From positions 484-8,236 of the forward strand of contig MGRY01000051.1 of assembly GCA_001799045.1 (NCBI GenBank): a DNA stretch of 7,753 bases, in the 5' to 3' direction. Origin of the DNA: Deltaproteobacteria bacterium RIFCSPLOWO2_02_56_12 (GTDB taxonomy: Bacteria; Desulfobacterota; Binatia; UBA9968). Shown here one piece after another: positions 1-6,311 of this stretch; position 1 is the first letter of the stretch, and every line of letters starts with the position of its first letter. The notes under the pieces are model-generated. The model had not been told where the DNA came from. It saw only the letters and a list, made by a program, of their open reading frames with translations, and searched no databases. A program made the position numbers and the translations under genes.

Positions 1-837
1 ATCGAGGAACAGCGGAAGGCCGGAGTCGATATTACGGTCTTCGGCAATAACTGGATCCGCACGCCCGAAGGCGCCAACCCATTCGAAGTTGTGAAACAGT
101 TTAATGAGTTTGCGGCGGAAGTGACCGCCAAATATCCCAAGAATTTTCTCGGTCTTGCCTGCTCGATGCCCTTCGGGGATGATCGCATCCTTAAAGAAAC
201 GGAGCGCGCCGTACGCGAATACGGCCTGAAAGGCATCATGGTCAACTCCAGCGTGAATGGAGAGTACCTCGACTCTCCCCGCGCCGCGCCTTTCTTTGAG
301 TTGGTTACCGATTTAAACGTTCCCCTCTTCGTCCACCCGCCGCGCATCACTATCGGGGCGGAAAAAATGGAGATCTTCCGCCTCCCTGAGATGGTAGGAA
401 GACCTTTCGACACCACCCTCTCTATTACCCGCTTCATCCTGATGGGCGGACTGGAAAAATTTCCCAAACTGAAAATGGTCTGCGCCCACGTCGGGGGCGC
501 CTTGCCGCTGCTTCCGGGGAGACTCGGCTTTGGTTACGAGCTGAGGCATGACATGAGTTTCGGACCATGGGAGCCGGACGTTTTAACTAAACCTCCTGCC
601 GCCTACATTGAACAGCTTTATTTCGACACCGTCTGCCTGCATCCACCGGCGGTTCTCTGCGCGGTGCAAACGGTGGGCGTCGATCATGTCCTCTTTGGCA
701 GTGATTTTCCGCCGGTCCCTATCCCATTGAAGAGGTCCGTTGACACCGTCCGCGCGGTCGCAATCTCATCAGAAGACAAAGAGAAGATCCTGGGTGGCAA
801 CGCGGCAAAGCTCCTCGGGCTGAGAGGTGGTCTATGA
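1..837 (+). CDS. ACMSD-like amidohydrolase (Amidohydro_2 family), 5'-partial
   Basis: The frame is open from base 1, so the start lies left of the window; the GTG at 91 is an internal valine codon, not a credible start. 278 residues are visible. Seen: a TIM-barrel metal-hydrolase pattern with His in PLFVHPP (codon at 334), His in VCAHVGG (487) and the catalytic-type Asp in VLFGSDFPP (703). Family knowledge: these match the metal/catalytic residues of the Amidohydro_2 superfamily, which includes aminocarboxymuconate-semialdehyde decarboxylase, gamma-resorcylate decarboxylase and related C-C or C-N hydrolases. The N-terminal HxH metal motif, and perhaps 50-70 residues, should lie upstream. The enzyme is probably cytoplasmic, as nothing visible suggests export, but the N-terminus is missing. 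Its stop overlaps the next gene's ATG (ATGA), implying translational coupling to a transporter binding protein. Inference: it acts on the imported carboxylate or a derivative. The family is secure; decarboxylase versus hydrolase is undecided. Confidence 0.88.
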   Translation: MEEQRKAGVDITVFGNNWIRTPEGANPFEVVKQFNEFAAEVTAKYPKNFLGLACSMPFGDDRILKETERAVREYGLKGIMVNSSVNGEYLDSPRAAPFFELVTDLNVPLFVHPPRITIGAEKMEIFRLPEMVGRPFDTTLSITRFILMGGLEKFPKLKMVCAHVGGALPLLPGRLGFGYELRHDMSFGPWEPDVLTKPPAAYIEQLYFDTVCLHPPAVLCAVQTVGVDHVLFGSDFPPVPIPLKRSVDTVRAVAISSEDKEKILGGNAAKLLGLRGGL

Positions 838-1871
838 AAAAAGTTGCCTTTATTTGTTCGGTGTTTTGTCTGGCCTGGAGCTCAGGCCTTCAGGCTCAGA
901 CGTCATTCTTTCAGGGGAAGACCATGACCATCGTCGTGGGGACAAAGGCAGGAGACGCTTACGATCTCTATGCGCGGCTTCTTGCTCAGTACATGCCGAA
1001 ATATATTCCCGGCAACCCCAACATCATCGTCCAGAATATGACCGGTGCGGGCTCGATGATCGCAGCCAACTTTGTCTACGGCGTGGCGAAGCCTGATGGA
1101 ATGACCTTGGGCGCAATTTTCCCGGCGCTTTATTTCGATCAACTCACCGGTCGGAGCCAAGTCAAGTATGATTGGAAGAAATTCGCCTGGATCGGAAGTA
1201 CCGTGGCCTCAAATGCTTTGCTTTACATGAGGGCGGATACGCCCTACAAAACCATGGAGGACGTTCGTAACGCCTCGGAGCCCCCCAAGTGCGGGTCGAC
1301 AGGAACGGGGGTCAGCGCATACTATCTGCCCAAGCTCCTGGAAGAGGTCATCGGCACAAAGTTCAACATTGTTTTGGGGTATCAAGCCGGCGCGGACATC
1401 GACCTGGCGGTTGAGAGGGGTGAAGTCCAGTGCCGAGCCTTTACAATCACCGCTTTCTTCGCCCGCGAGCCCTTCACCACCTGGAGAAAAAAGGGTTTTG
1501 TCCGCGTGCTGCTTCAAACTGGGAAGAAAAGGGACGACCGACTGCCTGACGTGCCCACGATTTACCAGTTCATGGACAAGTACAAGACACCCGAAGCGGG
1601 TCGGCGTCTGGCAACCGTTGTGCTGGCCGGGGGAGATATTGGGAGACCGATCGTGGCGCCTCCGGGTCTGCCGGCAGAAAAGCAAACTATTCTCCGTGAA
1701 GCCTTCACCAAATCAGTCCAGGATCCACAGTTGCTGGAAGAGGCGAAAAAGAGAAGGTTGGAGATGGACCCGGCCAACGGAGAAGAGCTGGAGCAGCTTG
1801 CAAAAGAAGTCATTGATCAGCCTCCGGAGGTGGTTGAAAGAATGAAGAAGCTTTTGGGCGATGGAAAGTGA
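834..1871 (+). CDS. TctC/Bug-type periplasmic substrate-binding protein of a tripartite tricarboxylate transporter (first copy)
   Basis: 345 residues, a usual length for Bug (TctC) receptors. Residues 1-21 form a signal peptide (MKK, hydrophobic core, likely cleavage after LQA), so the mature protein is periplasmic. Seen: FFQGKTMTIVVG (25-36), a ligand-loop region AGDAYDLYAR (39-48) keeping the Asp usual at that position, KYIPGNP (56-62), QNMTGAGS (67-74), PDGMTLG (87-93), a mid-protein ADIDLAVERGEVQ stretch (187-199), and PDVPTIYQF (238-246), all typical of the family. The role is to bind a carboxylate and deliver it to TctA/TctB. The start is set by a GAGAGGT Shine-Dalgarno at 822-828 and by the 4-bp overlap with the amidohydrolase. 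The second binding protein begins 21 bp downstream and is clearly paralogous. Ligand unknown; Bug ligands range from citrate to aromatic acids and amino acids. Confidence 0.88.
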   Translation: MKKVAFICSVFCLAWSSGLQAQTSFFQGKTMTIVVGTKAGDAYDLYARLLAQYMPKYIPGNPNIIVQNMTGAGSMIAANFVYGVAKPDGMTLGAIFPALYFDQLTGRSQVKYDWKKFAWIGSTVASNALLYMRADTPYKTMEDVRNASEPPKCGSTGTGVSAYYLPKLLEEVIGTKFNIVLGYQAGADIDLAVERGEVQCRAFTITAFFAREPFTTWRKKGFVRVLLQTGKKRDDRLPDVPTIYQFMDKYKTPEAGRRLATVVLAGGDIGRPIVAPPGLPAEKQTILREAFTKSVQDPQLLEEAKKRRLEMDPANGEELEQLAKEVIDQPPEVVERMKKLLGDGK

Positions 1872-1880
1872 TTTTTCGAA

Positions 1881-1888
1881 AAGGAGGT
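1881..1888 (+). promoter_or_regulatory. Strong ribosome binding site of the second binding-protein gene
   Basis: AAGGAGGT lies 4 nt before the ATG at 1893 and is a near-perfect anti-16S match. It overlaps the right arm of a small TTTTCGAAAA palindrome (1873-1882). It fixes the start codon and suggests the second receptor is translated independently and well, unlike the coupled first one. Confidence 0.75.
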
Positions 1889-1892
1889 CAGC

Positions 1893-2966
1893 ATGGAGTT
1901 AAAAAAGCGTAACTTTGGCCCTTCTGCAGGACGGTTTCTTGTCACCCTATTGACCTACCTTTTATTTTTGCCCGGAGATCTCTGTTCGCAGACTCCCTTT
2001 TTTCAGGGAAAGACAATCACCATGATCCAAGGTCGGGAGCCTGGCGGCTCAGGAGATCTGCGGCCAAGAGCTTTGGTTCCCTTCTTGCGAAAATATATTC
2101 CAGGAAACCCAACCATTGTGATGGAATATATGCCCGGCGGGGGAGGCCGAAAGGCCGCAAATCACCTCTACAGATCAGCCCGCCCTGACGGGCTTACTAT
2201 CGGAAACCCGAGCGTCGGCATGATTTCTCTTGCCGTACTTGGAGAGTCAGGAATCCTGTACGATCTCGATAAATTCTTCTATCTGGGGTCGCCCTATAGC
2301 ACCTACCATGCGGTCTTTCTCAGCAGGAAGCAGGCTGGCCTAAGCAGCATCGAGAAGCTTCGGGCCGCCTCCGGAATCAGGATCGGGGCCCAATCCGTGG
2401 GTTTCGTTACGTACAACGAGGGTCGCCTGTTCGCCTACCTTCTCGGCCTCAAAGAGCCAAAGTTCATCGCCGCCTATTCGGGCCCTGAGATCGACCCAGC
2501 GCTGATGCGGGGTGAGGTCGACGCTCGATCGAACGGCGCTGACACTGTCGTCCGGCGCAACCGGGAGTGGCTCGAAGGCGCTTTGGTGGACTTTCATGCG
2601 ATCATTGAAACTCCCAAGGGGGATAAGCATCCTCAATTCAGCCATCTTCCCGAGCTTGAGAGCTTTGCCAGGTCGGATAGAGAGCGTAAGCTGGTCATTT
2701 TGCAGCGCGCCTTTAGGATTGCCGGCACCCCTTTTGTCCTTCCGCCCGGAACGCCCAAGGATCGGGTAGAGATTCTCCAGGAGGCCTTCCGCAAAACCTA
2801 TAAAGACCCCGAATTTTTCCACGAATACAAAAAGCTCACCGGCGACGAACCCTCACCTCTCCTGCCCAAAGATCATGAAAGGGCTATTAGAGAAATTCCG
2901 CGCGAGCCTGAAGTGATTGAGCTCTTCAAAAAGCTTGTGGGGGCCGGGCCGCTCCCGGCTCGCTGA
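1893..2966 (+). CDS. TctC/Bug-type periplasmic substrate-binding protein (second, divergent copy)
   Basis: 357 residues with a basic N-terminus (MELKKR) and a hydrophobic stretch at 15-27, consistent with a signal peptide cleaved near residue 30-33. A cysteine at 31 (GDLCSQ) is not in a good lipobox, so lipid attachment is unlikely. Seen and shared with the preceding gene: FFQGKTITMIQG (36-47), KYIPGNP (67-73), PGGGGRKAAN (81-90), PDGLTIG (98-104), a DPALMRGEVDAR mid-region (201-212), and a C-terminal segment with PPGTPKDR (284-291). The ligand-loop region differs: EPGGSGDLRPR (49-59) here against KAGDAYDLYAR in the first copy. Inference: a duplicated receptor that diverged to bind another ligand or to assist the same transporter. 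Spacing of 21 bp and a strong Shine-Dalgarno place it in the same operon. Ligand unknown. Confidence 0.85.
   Translation: MELKKRNFGPSAGRFLVTLLTYLLFLPGDLCSQTPFFQGKTITMIQGREPGGSGDLRPRALVPFLRKYIPGNPTIVMEYMPGGGGRKAANHLYRSARPDGLTIGNPSVGMISLAVLGESGILYDLDKFFYLGSPYSTYHAVFLSRKQAGLSSIEKLRAASGIRIGAQSVGFVTYNEGRLFAYLLGLKEPKFIAAYSGPEIDPALMRGEVDARSNGADTVVRRNREWLEGALVDFHAIIETPKGDKHPQFSHLPELESFARSDRERKLVILQRAFRIAGTPFVLPPGTPKDRVEILQEAFRKTYKDPEFFHEYKKLTGDEPSPLLPKDHERAIREIPREPEVIELFKKLVGAGPLPAR
2943..2959 (+). other. GC-rich hairpin at the 3' end of the second binding-protein gene
   Basis: GCCGGG (2943-2948), a 5-nt loop and CCCGGC (2954-2959) form a perfect 6-bp stem just before the stop codon. No T-run follows, so it is not a normal intrinsic terminator. 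It could protect the upstream mRNA, so that the binding-protein message outlasts the membrane-subunit message. That role is inference. Confidence 0.35.
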
Positions 2967-2986
2967 TAGGTGCGCCTAAGGCTCAG

Positions 2987-3118
2987 ATGGTGATTCCTAA
3001 AAAAGCGCTGCGCGGGGCGCCAATGGACCGAGAGTTTTCCAGGGAGCACGGAAAGGTTGTAGGAGAGCATCCGGCGCCGCTTTTGCCGCAGGCGAATGGG
3101 CAGGCGATTGTCGAGTAG
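2987..3118 (+). other. Unproven 43-codon ORF in the 167-bp spacer before tctA
   Basis: This ATG-to-TAG frame in the spacer encodes 43 residues, beginning MVIPKKALRG and ending GQAIVE. The only Shine-Dalgarno-like match is a weak AAGG at 2978-2981. The stop is 15 nt before the tctA ATG and in the same frame. The tail (EHPAPLLPQ then AIVE) faintly recalls the C-terminus of MttB-type trimethylamine methyltransferases, which can sit near TTT genes, but the match is too short to rely on. It may be a gene remnant, a coupling leader peptide, or chance. No function is claimed. Confidence 0.2.
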
Positions 3119-3133
3119 GCAACGAGAATCGAT

Positions 3134-4672
3134 ATGGAGACTTCGCTGTTCGACGCGGCGGCTCAGGGTTTCCTGAACCTCATGCACTTTAAGGTTTTCT
3201 TGGCGATGCTGCTGGGGGTCGGCATCGGCACCTTCACCGCCGTGGCCCCTCAAGGATTGGGGATGCCGCTGGTCTATGCGATTTTGTTGCCCGTGGTCAT
3301 TAGGTGGGAGCCTATAACGGGCATCGCTCTCTTGATTGGGGCGAGCTCCGTGAGCGCCATTTGTGCGGCTTACCTTCCCATCCTCTTTGGTATTCCCGGG
3401 GGCTCCGGTTCCCAGGCCACCGTGCTCGACGGATACCCGATGGGAAAGCGAGGCGAGGGGCGCCGTGCCTTAGGGGCCTCTTTCATGGCCGGGGGCATGG
3501 GATGTCTGATCGGCACCTTGACTCTTGCTTTGGCGATTCCTGCGACTAGGCCTCTGATCTACCTGATGGGCTCCCCGGAGCTTTTTGTAGTCATGCTTTG
3601 GGGTCTGAGCATGGTAGCCGTTCTGGCCGGGCGGCGTCCGATCAAGGGACTCATCGCCGCGGTCTTTGGTCTGCTGCTCGCAACGGTCGGCCAGCAAGCA
3701 CAAAGCGGCATCATGCGCTTCGTTTTTGATCAGCCCTATCTATTGGACGGTATTTCCATGAGCATCATCGCGCTGGCTCTCTTTGGCATTCCCTCGGCGC
3801 TGGATTTGGCCCTGACCAAGCTCGGAGTCGAGCAGCAGCCGGTGCCGCTCAAGGGAAGCCTATTCGACGGGGTCAAGGATACATTGCGTGAATGGTGGCT
3901 CGTGGTGCGGTGCAGTTTTGTCGGCGTTTGGGTAGGAATTGTCCCCGGGCTCGGCTCGCAGGTGGTGGACTGGCTCGCCTATGGGCATGCGGCTCAGACC
4001 TGCAAGGGCGCAGGGGGAAGCTTCGGCAGAGGAGACGTGCGCGGCGTTATCGCTCCTGAGAGCGCCAACGACGCAAAAGACGGAGGCGACCTTGTAACCA
4101 CGTTGTTGCTGGGATTTCCCCAGGGAGTGGTGACAGCGCTTTTTATGGTGGCCTTACTCGCGTGGGGATATCTGCCCGGGCCGGAGATGGTGAAAAAGAA
4201 CACGGACGTAATCTACAGCGTGATCTGGCTTCAGGGAATTTCGGGAATTATAGGGACCCTGATCGGTTTCGTTCTGGCCGCACAACTCGCCAAGCTGGCC
4301 GAGGTGCGCTACACGTTCATGGTTCCCATCATGTTCATATTCATCCTAATGGGGGCCTTCAGCGTCAATCGTGACCCCCTAGACCTTTTGGCTGTGGTTG
4401 CCTTTGGGATCCTTGGCTATTTCATGAGACGCTTTGGTTATCCCAGACCGGCCATGATTCTCGGGCTCGTCTTGGGAGACCTAATGGAGAAGTACCTCTA
4501 TAGATCGGTGGCAAGCTATGGGTTTAGTTGGCTCGGGAGGCCGGCAGTGATCGTGCTACTGATTCTGGCTGCCACTTCTCTTGTCTTCACCCTGCGCGGG
4601 AGGCTTAAAAGCAAGTCGGAATCCCCATCTTCGTTAGGTGGGGCGATGGCGAGGTCTGACGATGAAAGCTAA
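3134..4672 (+). CDS. tctA: TctA-family large membrane subunit of a tripartite tricarboxylate transporter
   Basis: 512 residues, the usual size for TctA (about 500), very hydrophobic with roughly 10-12 membrane segments. Seen: FGIPGGSGSQATVLDGYPMGKRG (85-107), the LDGYPM signature of the first half; GIVPGLGSQ (268-276); and APESANDAKDGGDLVTTLLLGFP (307-329), the signature of the second half. It forms the translocation path in the inner membrane, taking ligand from the TctC-type receptors. ATG 3134 is the first possible start after the in-frame TAG at 3116-3118; its Shine-Dalgarno is weak, and a later in-frame ATG at 3182 would remove only the soluble N-terminal 16 residues. Oddities: the first-half loop reads AVAPQGLG (36-43) where a VLPGLG-type sequence is usual, and the second-half LGIPG is LGFPQ (326-330). 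It overlaps tctB by 11 bp. Confidence 0.92.
   Translation: METSLFDAAAQGFLNLMHFKVFLAMLLGVGIGTFTAVAPQGLGMPLVYAILLPVVIRWEPITGIALLIGASSVSAICAAYLPILFGIPGGSGSQATVLDGYPMGKRGEGRRALGASFMAGGMGCLIGTLTLALAIPATRPLIYLMGSPELFVVMLWGLSMVAVLAGRRPIKGLIAAVFGLLLATVGQQAQSGIMRFVFDQPYLLDGISMSIIALALFGIPSALDLALTKLGVEQQPVPLKGSLFDGVKDTLREWWLVVRCSFVGVWVGIVPGLGSQVVDWLAYGHAAQTCKGAGGSFGRGDVRGVIAPESANDAKDGGDLVTTLLLGFPQGVVTALFMVALLAWGYLPGPEMVKKNTDVIYSVIWLQGISGIIGTLIGFVLAAQLAKLAEVRYTFMVPIMFIFILMGAFSVNRDPLDLLAVVAFGILGYFMRRFGYPRPAMILGLVLGDLMEKYLYRSVASYGFSWLGRPAVIVLLILAATSLVFTLRGRLKSKSESPSSLGGAMARSDDES
4651..4655 (+). promoter_or_regulatory. Ribosome binding site deciding the tctB start
   Basis: GAGGT lies 6 nt before the ATG at 4662, inside the 3' end of tctA. 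It favours ATG 4662 over the in-frame GTG at 4638, which has no comparable site and would add a charged extension (GRWRG) before the first membrane segment. Confidence 0.6.
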
Positions 4673-5132
4673 TTTTACACTTTTCTTACTTGCGATTTTC
4701 TTGGCTGCCGCCGTTGTGGGTTGGGAGTGGCCCGACATAGCGAAGATTATGCCCGTCTACGTTGCAGCTATTCCGGGGCTTCTCCTGGTCTCAGTCCAAC
4801 TTTACCGGGACGCAACAGACTGGGAGGGGCGTCGCGGAGGGGGAAAAAGAGGCATTGAGATGGATGAGGTCTACGATGTGAAGTTGGATAAGAAGATCGA
4901 GATCCGACGCACCCTGATTTTTTTCGCCTGGTTCATGGGCGGCGCCTTTGGCATCTGGCTTTTGGGCATCGTGATCAGCCTGCCCCTTCTGGTTTTCCTC
5001 TACACGCTCATTGAGGGAAGGGAAAGGTGGAGCGCCTCTCTGGTCATGTCAGCCTGTGCTTATGCGCTCGTCTGGGGTCTCTTCGAATACATGCTCGACG
5101 CGAGGTGGCCCCCAGGAGCTCTTTTCCGCTGA
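4662..5132 (+). CDS. tctB: TctB-family small membrane subunit of a tripartite tricarboxylate transporter
   Basis: 156 residues, typical of TctB (about 140-180). Membrane segments are visible at about 5-21, 31-48, 86-103, 105-118 and 126-143. The middle is a hydrophilic loop rich in Gly, Arg, Lys and Asp (50-82), as is common in this poorly conserved subunit. The C-terminus (EYMLDARWPPGALF) resembles the usual TctB ending with a short Pro/Gly/Leu tail. The family is assigned on size, topology and position directly after tctA; sequence signatures are weak by nature. TctB is thought to support TctA in the membrane; its precise task is not well known. The 11-bp overlap with tctA suggests coupled translation. 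It is the last convincing gene of the plus-strand operon. Confidence 0.82.
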   Translation: MKANFTLFLLAIFLAAAVVGWEWPDIAKIMPVYVAAIPGLLLVSVQLYRDATDWEGRRGGGKRGIEMDEVYDVKLDKKIEIRRTLIFFAWFMGGAFGIWLLGIVISLPLLVFLYTLIEGRERWSASLVMSACAYALVWGLFEYMLDARWPPGALFR

Positions 5133-5141
5133 CAATAAATC

Positions 5142-5164
5142 TCTTGTGGCCGGGCTTCACGAGA
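5142..5164 (+). terminator. Candidate hairpin just after tctB
   Basis: TCTTGTGG (5142-5149) and TCACGAGA (5157-5164) pair over 8 positions, two of them G-U, around a 7-nt loop, 10 nt after the tctB stop. No clear T-run follows on the plus strand. On the minus strand the stem is followed by a weakly T-rich GATTTATTG. It may end or slow transcription between the convergent operons; it is not a textbook terminator. Confidence 0.27.
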
Positions 5165-5275
5165 ATGAGTTTGGAGAAATTAGGTAAGGACAGATCTTTG
5201 GGGGTTTCTATCCAAGTCCGCGATGCTATCAGAGCCCTCGAGCAAATAACGAGACGTTATGTCAAATCAACCTGA
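5165..5275 (+). other. Doubtful 36-codon ORF in the convergent intergenic region
   Basis: ATG 5165 to TGA 5275 encodes MSLEKLGKDR, then IQVRDAIRALEQITRRYVK, which could form an amphipathic basic helix. No Shine-Dalgarno precedes it, it starts directly after a hairpin, and it resembles nothing I recognise. The rest of the 207-bp convergent gap holds no other gene. It is probably chance, possibly a decayed gene end. Confidence 0.12.
5246..5260. other. Short inverted repeat in the convergent intergenic region
   Basis: ATAACG-AGA-CGTTAT is a perfect 6-bp stem with a 3-nt loop. On the minus strand, downstream of hflC, it is followed by TTTGCT. This is weak and AT-rich for a terminator but in the right place for an hflC transcript end, about 80 nt past the stop. 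Confidence 0.22.
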
Positions 5276-5339
5276 AGCCGGTTTGCAGGCAGGGATGGAC
5301 ATCTGCCACCCAAGGAGGAAAGCAAGGAAAGCGCTGGTC

Positions 5340-6311
5340 CTATCGCCGTGTCTTTAAGCGCGACGGATTGGCCTCCTTCAGATAGCGGTAGTAATCGCTA
5401 TCGGTGGTGAGCACGAGGACGGAGTTTTTGTTCTGGCTCTCCTTGAGACTCTCGAGTGTCCTCGAGAACGCGTAGAATTCCGGATCGCGGCCATAGGCGC
5501 CGCCGTAAACCCGGGTCGCCGTGGCGTCCCCTTTGCCGCGGATCTCCTGGACCTTGCGATACGCCCCAGAGCGGATCTCCCGCAATTCCTTCTCCATGTT
5601 GCCCAGGATTTCCGCGCTCCGACCTTCCCCCTCGGACCGAAAGCGGGCGGCGATCCGCTTTCTTTCGGAGATCATCCGGACGTACACCTTCTCTCGAACG
5701 CTCTCCACGTAATTGAGCCGCTTGATCCGCACATCGATGACCTCGATGCCGTACTCCGGCGTGACCTTCTGCACCGCCGAAAGGATGGCCTGCGAGATTC
5801 CTTCCCGCCCGAGGCGGATCTCCTTCTTCAGCTCCGCCAGGACCTCCTCAGCAACCTCTTCGAGCGCCTCCCCCTTCGGCGGTTCCCAGGCAGAGCTCCG
5901 CACCAGCTCGCCCAGCGGGTTAGCGGCAACGTGGTCCCGGACCATCGAATCGATGATGTCGCCCAGACGCGACTGGGCCCCGCTCTCCGTGGCCACGCTC
6001 TTAAGGAACTTTAAGGGATCGACAATGCGCCAACGAGCCGTGGTGTCCACCCAGATAAACTCCCGCCCCGCCGTGGGGATTTGGTTCGGAGCGCCGTCCC
6101 AAATGAGGAGACGCTTATCAAAGCGGCGAACTTCTTGAATAAAAGGGACTTTGAAGTGAAGACCGGCTTCAGTCGCCGGGGCGCCCACGGGCCGGCCGAA
6201 CTGCAAAATGACCGCTTGCTCGCCTTCCTCCAACACGTAGAAGGTGCCAAAAGCCGCAAGCAGCACCAGGGCGACCAAAATTGCCAACGTAGTTCGCATC
6301 GCGCGCGTCAT
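5340..6311 (-). CDS. hflC: HflC, SPFH/band-7 membrane protein of the HflKC complex
   Basis: 323 residues, close to E. coli HflC. A short N-terminal tail leads into one membrane helix (7-26), then the SPFH/band-7 domain beginning LEEGEQAVILQFGR (27-40) with GLHFKVPFI (50-58), WVDTTARWRI (87-96) and a YGIEVIDVRIKRLNY strand (187-201). A helical region follows (about 204-270), then the HflC-type end SVLVLTTDSDYYRYLKE (297-313). Family knowledge: HflC and HflK form a large inner-membrane, periplasm-facing assembly that binds and modulates the FtsH protease. Start choice: ATG 6311 gives a 4-bp ATGA overlap with hflK and has GAGGAG at 6325-6320, 8 nt upstream. The longer frame from 6389 adds 26 residues with a tandem ERGEKA repeat that is only hflK sequence read in another frame. 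ATG 6299 is a possible alternative. Confidence 0.94.
   Translation of the reverse strand: MTRAMRTTLAILVALVLLAAFGTFYVLEEGEQAVILQFGRPVGAPATEAGLHFKVPFIQEVRRFDKRLLIWDGAPNQIPTAGREFIWVDTTARWRIVDPLKFLKSVATESGAQSRLGDIIDSMVRDHVAANPLGELVRSSAWEPPKGEALEEVAEEVLAELKKEIRLGREGISQAILSAVQKVTPEYGIEVIDVRIKRLNYVESVREKVYVRMISERKRIAARFRSEGEGRSAEILGNMEKELREIRSGAYRKVQEIRGKGDATATRVYGGAYGRDPEFYAFSRTLESLKESQNKNSVLVLTTDSDYYRYLKEANPSRLKTRR

Noticed and set aside
91..93. GTG at 91 as the start of the amidohydrolase
   Set aside because: The same frame is open to base 1 with family-like sequence (AGVDITVFGNNW), so the gene begins outside the window.
1369..1845. 158-codon plus-strand frame in the first receptor gene
   Set aside because: Alternative frame over a clear TctC-type protein; its Trp/Ser/Arg/Pro-rich content is typical of a shadow.
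1873..1882. TTTTCGAAAA palindrome as an operator
   Set aside because: It lies in a 21-bp intra-operon gap and its right arm is part of the ribosome binding site; a chance AT palindrome is the simpler reading.
3116..3136. Read-through of the in-frame TAG at 3116-3118 joining the mini-ORF to tctA
   Set aside because: No recoding signal is visible, and TctA proteins do not carry such an N-terminal extension.
5713..6138. 141-codon plus-strand frame inside hflC
   Set aside because: Ser/Arg-rich shadow of the hflC coding strand.
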